Of a stretch of DNA of 64,000 bases, positions 25,721 through 34,679 are shown piece after piece. The stretch comes from Kribbella antiqua (lineage in GTDB: Bacteria > Actinomycetota > Actinomycetes > Propionibacteriales > Kribbellaceae), in NCBI RefSeq assembly GCF_004345665.1, contig NZ_SLWR01000020.1, positions 33,594-97,593 of the forward strand, given 5' to 3'. The stretch's first letter is position 1, and each line of letters starts with the position of its first letter. The notes under the pieces are model-generated. The model did not search any database. It was not told the origin of the DNA and worked only from the letters and a program-made list of their open reading frames with translations. The position numbers and the translations under genes are program-made.

Positions 25721-26239
25721 TTACAGAGTCGTGTACCGGCCGCGGCGGTGGACCAGCGGCGGAATCTCGTCGGCGGTGAGTTCGACGTGTTCGATTTCGA
25801 GTTGGACCTGCAGCGCCCAGCCGACTTCAGGTGGGTTGTCCGCGGTGAGCCGGCAGCCGGCCCAGGTGCTGACGGTTGCCGGGGCCGGGCCCCACGCAGT
25901 GTCGGTCCAGTCGATCATCTTGAACGGGCCGCCGGGCGCGGGCGCCACGTAGCCGAAGGCGTCGGCGAGTTGCTGGTGCGGACCGCCGAGGAGTGACACC
26001 ACCGCGGTCCTTGCCTGCCGCAACGTTTCCCAGAGGTCCGAGTCCGGGTCGATCAACCCGATCACGTAGCCGGGTTCCCCGTCGGCCACCAGCATCGACG
26101 ACACCGTCAGCCCGGCCCGCTTCCCGTCGTACGACGTCGTCCACAACCCGACCGGCGACGGCAACCGTCCCCGCAACCGCCGCACGGGACTCCGCTCCGA
26201 CTCAGGCGGCAAGAACGGATGATCACCGTGGATCGTCAT
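25721..26239 (-). CDS. Flavin reductase-like domain protein
   Basis: 172-aa FMN-binding split-barrel protein. PVGLWTTSYDGKRAGLTVSSMLVADGEPGYVIGLI matches the flavin reductase core, and WAGCRLTADNPPEVGWALQVQLEIEHVEL the second half. Members supply reduced flavin to monooxygenases, or bind F420 or FMN. The ATG at 26239 is preferred to a longer GTG start that would overlap the serine hydrolase gene. No monooxygenase partner is adjacent. Confidence 0.75.
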   Translation of the reverse strand: MTIHGDHPFLPPESERSPVRRLRGRLPSPVGLWTTSYDGKRAGLTVSSMLVADGEPGYVIGLIDPDSDLWETLRQARTAVVSLLGGPHQQLADAFGYVAPAPGGPFKMIDWTDTAWGPAPATVSTWAGCRLTADNPPEVGWALQVQLEIEHVELTADEIPPLVHRRGRYTTL

Positions 26240-26252
26240 ACCTGCACGGTAC

Positions 26253-27743
26253 CTACCGCGGCGACCTGCCCCGGGATCCACCACGACCGGAACCTGTGGA
26301 GCGCCGCAGGTGGTCGGGCCGCGCGCCGGCGGTTGCCGATCGGGCGGGCGCGGACTGCGCCGACCGCGCGGGCGCCGTCACTCGCTCCGGAAGCGTGAAT
26401 CGGTCGAACGGGAGGGTCAGCAGTCCGCCCGCGTCCCGGTAGCTCTCGACCTTGCCATCGGCGTCGAAGGTGAACCGGTGATACTCGCCGTACGCGCCGA
26501 GGCCGGGTCCTTCGACGACCTTCAGCGTGTCGCCGTCGGGCTCGAGCCGGGTGATGCCGGCCGACGGATCGGCGCTCGTCGGGACGATTCCGTACAGCCG
26601 TCCGCCGAGTTGGACGATGTCGCGGACACCCCAGAGGTTCGCGTACCGCCCAGTGAAGCGGCTCAGCTCAGCAGTCGGCTCCGGCCGCTCCTTCGACTGA
26701 GCCAGGTCGCGGAGTTTGTAGAAGCCTCCGGCCAGTTGGTGCGACGGTCCGTCGCTCGCGTTGGTCAGCACCGCGACCACGATCCCGGCATCGGCGTCGG
26801 CCCACGTGCTGGTCACGTGCCCGGGGTAGCCGCCGCCGTGCCCGAGCAACTGCCGCTCGCCGACCTTGTCCACCTGCATGCCGATTCCGTACCTCGGCCA
26901 CTCGTCCTGACCGAGCTGCCAGAGCGGATGCCGCATCTCGCGTTTCGACTTGTCCGTGAGCAGCCGCTCGTCCCCCGGCAGATGCGCGGAGAAGTACGTG
27001 ACGAGGTCACGGGCGTTCCCGCAGAAGCCGGCCGCGGACGCGAGCGCCCCGGTATCGGCCAGGTCGATCGGCACCCGCCGGGGCGCGTACCACAGCCCGG
27101 TGTAGCCGGTCACGTAGTCCGCTCTCCGGCCTGGGTCCAGTTCCGGCGCGAGGTTCGAGAGACCGAGCTTCTCGACGATCGCCGTCCGGACATGGTCGTG
27201 GTACGACGTGCCCGTCGCGCTCTCGATGACCAGACCGACTGCTCCGTAGGCGATGTTGGAGTACTTGAACTGCTCGTTCTCCGGCATCACCGCCGACGCG
27301 TCCTGCCGCAGTACCTCGAGCAGGCTGTCGCGATCCGGGAAGGGCCTGGTCAGTTGCCAGAAATCGCCGTCCGGGCCGTCCCGCGTGACACCGCCGGCGT
27401 GCGCCAGCACGTCCCGCAGGGTCCGCTTACCCACCGGCGTACCGGCGATCTCCGTGACATGCTGCCCGACCTCGTCGTCAAGCCGCAGCCGACCCTGCTC
27501 GACCAACTGCATCACGGCGGTCGCGGTGAACGTCTTCGAGTGCGACGCGAGCTGGAACAGGTGCTGCTCTGTCAGCGGTACGTCGTTCTCCACGTCGGCC
27601 GACCCATACGCCGCCGAGAACGCGATCGCCCCTTCGGCGTACACGGCGACCTGGATGCCCGGGACTCGCAGGAAGTCCCGGTTGAACTCCAGCCAGCTGC
27701 TGTAGTACTCGAGGACTTCGTGCAGTGATTCCGCGTCGGACAT
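26253..27743 (-). CDS. Serine hydrolase, class C beta-lactamase-like, copy A
   Basis: 496-aa protein of the class C beta-lactamase/DD-peptidase fold. The SxxK nucleophile is ASHSKTFTA at about residue 66 and the YxN element is KYSNIAYGAVG at about 160; HGGGYPGH is the third-motif region. A C-terminal domain (LSRFTGRYANLWGVRDIVQLGGRLYG) is shared with copy B, followed by a Pro/Arg/Ser-rich tail unique to this copy. No signal peptide is seen, so it is probably a cytoplasmic esterase or peptidase. The ATG at 27743 (MSDAESLHEVL) aligns with copy B. Confidence 0.88.
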   Translation of the reverse strand: MSDAESLHEVLEYYSSWLEFNRDFLRVPGIQVAVYAEGAIAFSAAYGSADVENDVPLTEQHLFQLASHSKTFTATAVMQLVEQGRLRLDDEVGQHVTEIAGTPVGKRTLRDVLAHAGGVTRDGPDGDFWQLTRPFPDRDSLLEVLRQDASAVMPENEQFKYSNIAYGAVGLVIESATGTSYHDHVRTAIVEKLGLSNLAPELDPGRRADYVTGYTGLWYAPRRVPIDLADTGALASAAGFCGNARDLVTYFSAHLPGDERLLTDKSKREMRHPLWQLGQDEWPRYGIGMQVDKVGERQLLGHGGGYPGHVTSTWADADAGIVVAVLTNASDGPSHQLAGGFYKLRDLAQSKERPEPTAELSRFTGRYANLWGVRDIVQLGGRLYGIVPTSADPSAGITRLEPDGDTLKVVEGPGLGAYGEYHRFTFDADGKVESYRDAGGLLTLPFDRFTLPERVTAPARSAQSAPARSATAGARPDHLRRSTGSGRGGSRGRSPR

Positions 27744-27782
27744 GCCGCCTAGATTGACTGACGCAGAGGCCACCGGCAAAAG

Positions 27783-29159
27783 TCAGCTGACGGTCACTCG
27801 GTCCGGGAGGGTGAAGCGGTCGATGGGGTGGGCGAGGAGGCCGCCGGCACTGCGGACGGACTCGACCTGGCCGTCGGCGTCGAAGGTGAACTGGTAGCGC
27901 TCGCCGTACGCGCCGTACCCGGATCCCTCGACGACCCGGAGCGTGTCACCGTCGACCTCGAGCTGGGTTGGTTCCTCCGCGGGGTTCGGCCCGGTCGGGT
28001 CGACGCCGTACAGCCGACCAGCCAGCTGGACGATGTCGGAGACACCCCAGAGGTTGGCGTAGCGGCCGGTGAAGCGGCTCAGGTCGGCGGTGTGCTCCGG
28101 GCGCTCCTGCGAGTTCGCCAGGTCGAGGAGCCTGAAGACGCCTTCGTTCAGTTGCTGCGCGGGCCCGTCGATCGAGTTCGTCAGCACCGACACCGCGATC
28201 CCGGCCTTGCCGTCGACCAGCGAGCGGGTGATGTGCCCGGGGTAACCGCCGCCGTGCCCAAACACCTCCCGGTCGCCCACCTGCGCGATCTGCAGGCCGA
28301 GCCCGTACTTCGGCCAGTCGTCCTTGCCGGTCTTCCAGAGCGGATGCTGCATCTGCCGCTTCGACGCGTCGGTCAGCAGCCGCTCGTCGCCGGGCAGGTG
28401 CGCGGAGAAGTAGGTGACCAGGTCCCGCGCGTTCCCGTAGAACCCGGTCGCCGACGCCAGTGCCCGGGTGTCGACGTGATCGATCGGCACCCGTTCGTCG
28501 GCGTACGAGAGCGCGCTGTAGCCCGCGGCGTACTCCGCACTCCGCGACGGGTCCAGCTCAGGCCCGAGATGCGACAGTCCGAGCTTCTCGACGATCTCGG
28601 TGCGGACATGGTCGTTGTACGACGTACCGGTCGAGGCTTCGATCACCAGACCGAGCAGCCCGTAGCCGATGTTGGTGTACTTGAAGCGCTCGTTCTCCGC
28701 GAGTACGACGGACCCCGGTGCGCGCAGCACGTCGAGCAACTGGTCGCGATCCGGGAAGGGCTGCGCGAGCTGCCAGAAGTCCGCGTCCGTACTGTCCCGG
28801 GTGACGCCGCCGGCGTGGCTGAGCAGGTCCCGCAGGGTGCGCTCGCCCAGCGGCGTGCCGGCCAGCTCGGTGACATGCATCGACGCCTTGTCGTCCAGCC
28901 GCAGCCGGCCGCGCTCGGCCAGTTGCAGTACGGCGGTCGCGGTGAACGTCTTCGAGTGCGACGCGATCCGGAACAGATGGTCCTCGGTCAGCGGTACGGC
29001 GTTCTCGACGTCAGCCGACCCGTACGCCGCCGAGAACGCGATCGCCCCCTCGGCGAACACCGCCGCCTGGACGCCCGGGACCCGCAGATGGCGCTGTTTG
29101 AACGCGAGCCAGCTGCCGTAGTAGGTCAGTACTTCTTGCAGTGACTCATGATCAGACAT
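27783..29159 (-). CDS. Serine hydrolase, class C beta-lactamase-like, copy B
   Basis: 458 aa and clearly a tandem duplicate of the next gene downstream: MSDHESLQEVLTYYGSWLAF versus MSDAESLHEVLEYYSSWLEF, and near-identical ASHSKTFTATAV, KYTNIGYGLLG and HGGGYPGHI motifs. It lacks the basic C-terminal tail. The ATG at 29159 overlaps the paaN stop region by eight bases. The stretch TCAATCTAGGCG stands just before the ATG in both copies, which may be a conserved leaderless promoter; the 39-bp gap between the copies is otherwise empty. Confidence 0.88.
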   Translation of the reverse strand: MSDHESLQEVLTYYGSWLAFKQRHLRVPGVQAAVFAEGAIAFSAAYGSADVENAVPLTEDHLFRIASHSKTFTATAVLQLAERGRLRLDDKASMHVTELAGTPLGERTLRDLLSHAGGVTRDSTDADFWQLAQPFPDRDQLLDVLRAPGSVVLAENERFKYTNIGYGLLGLVIEASTGTSYNDHVRTEIVEKLGLSHLGPELDPSRSAEYAAGYSALSYADERVPIDHVDTRALASATGFYGNARDLVTYFSAHLPGDERLLTDASKRQMQHPLWKTGKDDWPKYGLGLQIAQVGDREVFGHGGGYPGHITRSLVDGKAGIAVSVLTNSIDGPAQQLNEGVFRLLDLANSQERPEHTADLSRFTGRYANLWGVSDIVQLAGRLYGVDPTGPNPAEEPTQLEVDGDTLRVVEGSGYGAYGERYQFTFDADGQVESVRSAGGLLAHPIDRFTLPDRVTVS

Positions 29160-30819
29160 GACGCCTAGATTGAATGACGCGGAAGCGACTCGCAACGTAA
29201 GCGCCGTCGGTGTATGTCGCGTTGGCGGCCGGATTGGCGCCAGTACCGTGGAAATCGCTGAAAGCAGCCGATTGATTCACGAACACCTGGCCGGTCAGGT
29301 TCTCCGACAGTGCGACGCCGACATCGAGGGCCGCATCCCGGGCCTGGTCGAGCACCTTCGGGTCGGTCGAGTAGACGCCGGACGTCATCGCGCCGCCCTC
29401 GGCGACGGTCTTGCGGAACAGGTCGATCGACTCGCCGGTGTCCGCAGTCCGGACGAGGAACGACACCGGGCCGAAGCACTCCCGCCCGTACACCTCCTCG
29501 TCCTTGGCGTCGATCGCGACCAGCAGCGGCGTCCGGACCAGCGCGTCCGGGAAGGCCGGGTGCTGGATCGCCCGTGATTCCAGGACCACGTCGCCGTACT
29601 CGGGAGCGAGCTCGAGGCGGCTGATCACCGCCTGGTTGACGATGCCGCCGAGGATCTCGACCGCGCGGGCGTCGTCGCCGAGCAGCTTGCTCATCGCGGT
29701 CGCGATACCGGCGCCGACCTCGTCGAAGGACTTGTGACCCTCGTCGGTCTCGATACCGCCGGCCGGGACGAAGATGTTCTGGGTGGTCGTGCACATCTGG
29801 CCCGAGTACAGCGACAGAGTGAAGGCCAGGTTCCCGGTCAATGCCTTGAAGGAGTCGGTGGAGTCGATGATCACCGCGTTGACGCCAGCCTTCTCGGTGA
29901 AGACCGTCGCCTGGGTCGCGTTCTGCTCGAGCCACTCGCCGAACTCGCTGCTGCCGGTGTAGTCGATCAGCTTCACCTCGGGCCGGGTCGCCAGCGGCTT
30001 CGCCAGGCCATCACCGGCGCGCTCGACGGCCAGGGTCACCAGGTTCGGGTCGAAGCCGGCCTCGGTGAGCACCTCGCGGCACACGTCGACCGTGATCGCG
30101 AGCGGCAGTACGGCGAGCGGGTGCGGCTTCACCACCACGGCGTTGCCGGTGACGAGCGAGGCGAACAGGCCGGGCCAGGAGTTCCAGGTCGGGAAGGTGT
30201 TGCAGCCGATCACCAGCGCGACCCCGCGCCCGGACACGGTGAAGGTCTTCTCCATCCGGATCGGTTCACCCTTGGCCGGCTTCTCCCAGGTCGCCTCGGC
30301 CGGGTAGCGATTCATCTCCTCGTAGGCGTACGCGACCGCCTCGAGCGCCCGGTCCAGCGCGTGCGCGCCACCGGCCTGGAAGGCCATCACAAACGCTTGA
30401 CCGCTGGTGTGCTGGACCGCGTTGGCCAGCTCGAAGACCCGCTTGTGCAGCCGGTCGAGGATCTCCAGCGTGACCCCGGTCCGGGCGTCGATCCCGGCCT
30501 TGCGCCAGTCGGCGATACCGCTCTGAGCGGCGCTGAGCAGCTCGTCCAGCCCGTCCTCGACGGTCCGTGCGTAGGCGACGTCCAGCTTGATGCCGTACGG
30601 CGAATGTTCGGTGATGACGGTTCCGCGTGACCCCGGCGTCTCGACCGGGTACGTAGTACCGAGGTGGGCCTCGAAGGCGGTCTTGCCGTCGGCTGCCGCC
30701 GTCTCGCCGTACACCCGCGGGCTCGGCGACTCCGGGAAAGCCGAGTGGTAGCCGCGGCCGCGGATCGCCTTGAGTGCGTCGTCGAGGCGCTCGCGGTGGG
30801 TCGCCAGCCAGTCGGTCAT
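29152..30819 (-). CDS. paaN: Phenylacetic acid degradation protein PaaN (aldehyde dehydrogenase superfamily)
   Basis: 555 aa, the ALDH-type PaaN found in actinobacterial phenylacetate clusters. Catalytic Cys lies in LYSGQMCTTTQN at about residue 335. GVALVIGCNTFPTWNSWPGLFASLVTGNAVVVKPHP is the nucleotide-binding core and IDYTGSSEFGEWLE, VFTEKAGVNAVI follow. In the pathway it oxidises the ring-opened aldehyde; unlike E. coli PaaZ it has no hydratase domain. GGAGG precedes its ATG. It is divergent from paaI-paaJ-paaK with a short shared control region. Confidence 0.9.
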   Translation of the reverse strand: MTDWLATHRERLDDALKAIRGRGYHSAFPESPSPRVYGETAAADGKTAFEAHLGTTYPVETPGSRGTVITEHSPYGIKLDVAYARTVEDGLDELLSAAQSGIADWRKAGIDARTGVTLEILDRLHKRVFELANAVQHTSGQAFVMAFQAGGAHALDRALEAVAYAYEEMNRYPAEATWEKPAKGEPIRMEKTFTVSGRGVALVIGCNTFPTWNSWPGLFASLVTGNAVVVKPHPLAVLPLAITVDVCREVLTEAGFDPNLVTLAVERAGDGLAKPLATRPEVKLIDYTGSSEFGEWLEQNATQATVFTEKAGVNAVIIDSTDSFKALTGNLAFTLSLYSGQMCTTTQNIFVPAGGIETDEGHKSFDEVGAGIATAMSKLLGDDARAVEILGGIVNQAVISRLELAPEYGDVVLESRAIQHPAFPDALVRTPLLVAIDAKDEEVYGRECFGPVSFLVRTADTGESIDLFRKTVAEGGAMTSGVYSTDPKVLDQARDAALDVGVALSENLTGQVFVNQSAAFSDFHGTGANPAANATYTDGAYVASRFRVIQSRRHV

Positions 30820-30904
30820 GGGTCCTCCAAGCTCGGGGTCTGCGTCTGTGATGTTACAGTCGTTGGCGGATGCGGGGGTAGGGTGTCACAAGCCTTCTTC
30901 TCGA

Positions 30905-31348
30905 TTGGGCAAATCCTTGAACGACTTGGCGGGCCGCGTAGCGGCGGCGATGTGGGCGGAGGACACCGCCAGCGCAGGCCTGGGGATGCGGCTGGTCGAC
31001 GTCGGTGAAGGCACCGCCCGGATCGAGATGCCGGTTCGCGAAGACATGGTGAACGGGCACGGTATCGCGCATGGCGGATTCGTGTTCTGTCTCGCCGACT
31101 CCGCGTTCGCCTTCGCGTGCAACTCGCGCAACCAGGTGACCGTCGCGCAGGCCTGCGACATCGTCTTCGTTGCCCCGGCCCGGCGCGGCGACCTGCTCGT
31201 CGCCGAGGCCACCGAGCGGACGTCGTACGGGCGGAACGCGATCTACGACGTGACCGTACGCCGCGACGAGGACGTCATCGCCGAGTTCCGCGGCCGCGCC
31301 CGCCAACTGTCCGGCACGATCATCCCTTCTTCGGAGGACGCGACATGA
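30905..31348 (+). CDS. paaI: Hydroxyphenylacetyl-CoA thioesterase, PaaI
   Basis: About 147-aa hot-dog thioesterase that releases CoA from stalled phenylacetyl-CoA derivatives. NGHGIAHGGFVFCLADSAFAFACNS is the hot-dog catalytic segment, written here in part as GIAHGGFVFCLADSAFA. RAAAMWAEDTASAGLG-type N-terminus follows the start. The start is uncertain: TTG at 30905 or 30917 is proposed because a TTACAG/TAGGGT promoter (30854-30884) would begin transcription after the ATG at 30851. Its stop overlaps the thiolase start (ATGA). Confidence 0.85.
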   Translation: MGKSLNDLAGRVAAAMWAEDTASAGLGMRLVDVGEGTARIEMPVREDMVNGHGIAHGGFVFCLADSAFAFACNSRNQVTVAQACDIVFVAPARRGDLLVAEATERTSYGRNAIYDVTVRRDEDVIAEFRGRARQLSGTIIPSSEDAT

Positions 31349-32553
31349 CAACCCGTGAGGCCTTCCTGGTGGACGGCGTGCGTACGCCGATCGGGCGGTA
31401 CGGCGGTTCGCTCGCCGCGGTGCGGCCGGACGACCTGGCGGCGCACGTCATCTCCTCGCTGCTCGCCCGGCACCCGTCGCTCGACCCACGGCTGGTCGAC
31501 GACGTGATCCTCGGCTGCGCCAACCAGGCCGGTGAGGACAACCGGAACCTGGCCCGGATGGCGGCTCTGCTGGCCGGCCTGCCCACCTCTGTGCCGGGAT
31601 CGACGATCAACCGGTTGTGTGGGTCCGGCCTGGACGCGGTTGCCTCGGCGGCCCGGTCGATCATTGCCGGGGACAACGAGATCGTCGTGGCCGGCGGGGT
31701 GGAGTCGATGTCACGGGCACCCTTTGTGATGCCCAAGGCAACGACGGCGTACGCGCGATCGGCGGAGATCTTCGACACCACGATCGGGTGGCGGTTCGTG
31801 AACCCGGTGCTGCAGCAGCAATACGGGATCGACTCGATGCCGGAGACCGCGGAGAACGTTGCCGCCGACTACGGCATCTCCCGCGAGGATCAGGACCAGT
31901 TCGCGCTGCGGAGTCAGCAGCGCGCGGCCAAGGCTCAGGCGAACGGCCGGCTCGCGGAGGAGATCGTGCCGGTGAAGGTCCCCGGGAAGCGCGGCGCTGT
32001 GACGGTGGTCGAGGTTGATGAGCATCCCCGGGAAACCTCACTCGAGGCATTGGCCGGGCTGAAGACTCCATTCCGGACTCCTGGCACCGTGACCGCCGGG
32101 AACGCGTCCGGAGTCAACGACCGCGCGGCGGCCCTGCTGGTCATGAGCGGCGAGGCGGTCAGGCATCTCGGCGTCCAGCCGCTCGCCCGGATCGTCGGTA
32201 CGGCGGCCGCCGGAGTGCCGCCGCGGATCATGGGCATCGGCCCGGCGCCGGCGACCTTCAAGTTGCTGGATCGCACCGGGGTCGCGTTGTCCGACATCGG
32301 CGTGATCGAGCTGAACGAGGCGTTCGCGTCGCAGTCGCTCGCCGTACTGCGTGAGCTCGGCCTGCCGGACGACGCCGAGCACGTGAACCCTAACGGCGGC
32401 GCGATCGCCCTCGGTCACCCGCTCGGGATGTCCGGCGCCCGTCTCGCCCTGACCGCCGCCCTCGAGCTTCGGCACCGCGACGCCGGGTTCGCGTTGGCGA
32501 CGATGTGCATCGGCGTCGGCCAGGGCATCGCGACCCTGCTCGCCCGCGCCTGA
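31345..32553 (+). CDS. paaJ: Beta-ketoadipyl-CoA thiolase
   Basis: 402-aa thiolase, final step of phenylacetate breakdown giving acetyl-CoA and succinyl-CoA. The nucleophilic Cys is in STINRLCGSGLDAV at about residue 90. GGVESMSRAPFVM, the His of GGAIALGHPLGMSGAR (about 355) and the second Cys in TMCIGVGQG (about 385) complete the catalytic set. Coupled by ATGA to paaI and followed 14 bases later by paaK, the order expected for a paa operon. PcaF is the same reaction in the protocatechuate pathway; context favours PaaJ. Confidence 0.92.
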   Translation: MTTREAFLVDGVRTPIGRYGGSLAAVRPDDLAAHVISSLLARHPSLDPRLVDDVILGCANQAGEDNRNLARMAALLAGLPTSVPGSTINRLCGSGLDAVASAARSIIAGDNEIVVAGGVESMSRAPFVMPKATTAYARSAEIFDTTIGWRFVNPVLQQQYGIDSMPETAENVAADYGISREDQDQFALRSQQRAAKAQANGRLAEEIVPVKVPGKRGAVTVVEVDEHPRETSLEALAGLKTPFRTPGTVTAGNASGVNDRAAALLVMSGEAVRHLGVQPLARIVGTAAAGVPPRIMGIGPAPATFKLLDRTGVALSDIGVIELNEAFASQSLAVLRELGLPDDAEHVNPNGGAIALGHPLGMSGARLALTAALELRHRDAGFALATMCIGVGQGIATLLARA

Positions 32554-32567
32554 TCGGGAGGGCTTTT

Positions 32568-33869
32568 ATGCTTGGCGAACCATGTCCCGAGGAGCTGCGC
32601 GACGACGGTGAGCGGTTGTCCGTCGACGAGCTCCGGTCCCGGCAGTTGTCGTTGCTGCAGTCAACGATCAATTCGGCGTACGAGAACGTCCCGCACTATC
32701 GGGCCGCGCTGGAGGCGGTCGGCTTCGCGCCCGGCGAGCTGAAGTCGCTGGAGGAACTGAGCCGGTTGCCGTTCACCTCGAAGAAGGAGTTGCGGGACAA
32801 CTATCCGTTCGGGATGTTCGCCGTACCGCGGTCCGAGGTCGTGCGGGTGCATGCCTCCTCGGGTACGACGGGCCGGCCGACGGTGGTGGGGTACACCCGG
32901 CAGGACCTCGACACCTGGGCGGATCTGATGGCTCGATCGATCCGTGCGGCTGGTGGACGTGCGGGCGATGTGTGTCATGTTGCCTACGGCTACGGATTGT
33001 TCACCGGCGGGCTCGGTGCGCATTACGGCGCCGAGCGGCTGGGGTGCACCGTCGTACCGGTGTCGGGCGGGATGACGGAGCGGCAGGTCGACCTGATCCG
33101 CGACTTCGGCGCCCGGATCATCATGGTCACGCCGTCGTACTTCCTGGCGATTTTGGACGAGATGGAGGAGCGCGGGCTGGATCCGCGCGACACGTCGTTG
33201 CAAATCGGGATCTTCGGCGCGGAGCCGTGGACCGAACAGATGCGGGCCGAAGTGGAGAGCCGGACGGGGATGCATGCGGTCGACATCTATGGGCTCTCGG
33301 AGGTGATGGGTCCCGGGGTCGCGCAGGAGTGCGTCGAGACCAAGGACGGGTTGCACATCTGGGAGGACCACTTCTACCCGGAGATCATCGACCCGGTCAC
33401 CGGTGAGGTGCTGCCGGACGGTTCAGTGGGCGAACTGGTCTTCACCACTCTGACCAAAGAGGCGTTCCCGGTCCTGCGGTATCGCACCCGCGACCTGACC
33501 CGGCTGCTCCCCGGCACCGCGCGACCCGGGATGCGCCGGATGGAGAAGATCACCGGCCGCACCGACGACATGATGATCGTCCGCGGCGTCAACGTCTTCC
33601 CCAGCCAGATCGAGGAACAGATCCTCCTGGTCGACGGCCTCACCCCGCACTACCTCTGCGTCCTCACCCGCCCCGGCCGCCTGGACGAACTCACCGTCCA
33701 GGTCGAAGCCACCCCCGACCTCACCGACCACCCCACCGCCGCCGCAGCCCTCACCCGCCGCATCAAAGACCGCATCGGCGTCACCGCCACCGTCGAAGTA
33801 CTAGCCCCCCACGCCCTAGAACGCTCCCTAGGCAAAGCCAAACGCATCAAGGACAACCGCAACCTGTAG
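32568..33869 (+). CDS. paaK: Phenylacetate-CoA ligase
   Basis: 433-aa AMP-forming ligase that starts phenylacetate catabolism. The ATP-binding P-loop is HASSGTTGRPTVVGYT at about 95-110, GIFGAEPWTEQMR and DIYGLSEVMGPG follow, and the adenylation/thiolation hinge is RTDDMMIVRGVNVFPSQIEEQIL near 340. The C-terminal Lys region is ERSLGKAKRIKDNR. GGGAGG eight bases before the ATG confirms the start. The last gene of the paaI-paaJ-paaK set; the monooxygenase genes paaABCDE are not in the window. Confidence 0.95.
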   Translation: MLGEPCPEELRDDGERLSVDELRSRQLSLLQSTINSAYENVPHYRAALEAVGFAPGELKSLEELSRLPFTSKKELRDNYPFGMFAVPRSEVVRVHASSGTTGRPTVVGYTRQDLDTWADLMARSIRAAGGRAGDVCHVAYGYGLFTGGLGAHYGAERLGCTVVPVSGGMTERQVDLIRDFGARIIMVTPSYFLAILDEMEERGLDPRDTSLQIGIFGAEPWTEQMRAEVESRTGMHAVDIYGLSEVMGPGVAQECVETKDGLHIWEDHFYPEIIDPVTGEVLPDGSVGELVFTTLTKEAFPVLRYRTRDLTRLLPGTARPGMRRMEKITGRTDDMMIVRGVNVFPSQIEEQILLVDGLTPHYLCVLTRPGRLDELTVQVEATPDLTDHPTAAAALTRRIKDRIGVTATVEVLAPHALERSLGKAKRIKDNRNL

Positions 33870-33873
33870 TTGC

Positions 33874-34383
33874 CTACGGCATCGGTAGCTGCAGCGGGGT
33901 TGAGGGTGCGAACACCTTCTCGGGACCTTGGACATCTGGGTGGTTCGGAGCGCGGTGGGTGGTGCTCGTTGCTGGTCCGCCGGGGTCTTGTGAGCCGCGG
34001 CGGAGGACGCCGGGGAAGCCGCCTTGGCTGTCGCGGATGCGCTCCCACCCCTGCTCGCGACCTTCGGCGGCGATCTCGATCAGCAGGTCGCGGCCGTCGT
34101 GCGCGAGGCCGGACCAGGCGAGCGGATACCGCCGGCCGGCCCGGGATCGCAGCGCGACCGCCGCCTCGCCGATCGCCTGCAGCGAGAGACCGGTCCGCCG
34201 GAGTTGCCGGAGCATGTGGGTGTCGACCAGCCCGGCGAACGTGATCGTCGGCTCACCACGCCCACCCTGGCGCGCCTCGAGCGCCCTCGAACGCAGCCAG
34301 TCGCCCAGCGTGGTCGCGGGCAGTCCGAGATGGAGTGCCACCTCGGCGCGCGTGTACACCGGCAGGTCGAACCGAGGATCCAC
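33874..34383 (-). CDS. HTH/DUF433-like protein, C-terminal part atypical
   Basis: 169 aa from a GTG. The N-terminus (PVYTRAEVALHLGLPATTLGDWLR) is a MerR/excisionase-like helix-turn-helix, and ITFAGLVDTHMLRQLRRTGLSLQAIGEA matches the segment that precedes the DUF433 fold in antitoxin-like proteins. After about residue 110 the sequence becomes Pro/Gly-rich (SQGGFPGVLRRGSQDPGGP) and lacks the usual DUF433 end, so it may be truncated. No adjacent toxin with a recognisable PIN domain is present. It ends five bases from the convergent paaK stop. Confidence 0.6.
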   Translation of the reverse strand: MDPRFDLPVYTRAEVALHLGLPATTLGDWLRSRALEARQGGRGEPTITFAGLVDTHMLRQLRRTGLSLQAIGEAAVALRSRAGRRYPLAWSGLAHDGRDLLIEIAAEGREQGWERIRDSQGGFPGVLRRGSQDPGGPATSTTHRAPNHPDVQGPEKVFAPSTPLQLPMP

Positions 34384-34447
34384 GTCTCACCTCTTCGCGC
34401 GGTGCGGGCGCTGTCGTGCCGTCCGAGCATGCCATGCCCCGGGTCTC

Positions 34448-34506
34448 ACCTTGTGCACCCACCGACCATTTCGTAGCGGGAAAAGTGATTGGTGGGTGCG
34501 CAAGGT
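34448..34506. promoter_or_regulatory. 16-bp-arm inverted repeat between DUF433-like and DinB genes
   Basis: ACCTTGTGCACCCACC (34448-34463) and GGTGGGTGCGCAAGGT (34491-34506) pair with one mismatch across a 27-base loop. The 260-bp gap contains no other gene apart from the leader ORF. It could be an operator for the HTH protein or a hairpin in its leader. Confidence 0.5.
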
Positions 34507-34646
34507 CGCGGTGTACGGTGCGACTGCTGGAGGGATCGACACCCCGGCTGCGGAGAGGAGGTGAGCGCGTTGTCGAGTCAGACTGTCGTGCCACCCGTCC
34601 GCGACCCTCGCGGCTAGAGGTGGCTCCATCACCAAGGAGCTTTTGA

Positions 34647-34679
34647 ATGACTCATCGAAACCTGGGCGGTGGCGTATGA
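34647..34679 (+). CDS. Ten-codon leader ORF coupled to the DinB gene
   Basis: ATG at 34647 reads MTHRNLGGGV then TGA. AAGGAG (34634-34639) stands seven bases before it. Its stop overlaps the DinB ATG at 34676 (ATGA). This repeats the arrangement before the DUF6458 gene. A TTG start for DinB at 34643 in another frame is the competing explanation. Confidence 0.45.
   Translation: MTHRNLGGGV

Noticed and set aside
33874..34383. Toxin-antitoxin pair at the DUF433-like gene
   Set aside because: No PIN or other toxin frame overlaps or adjoins; neighbours are paaK and DinB.
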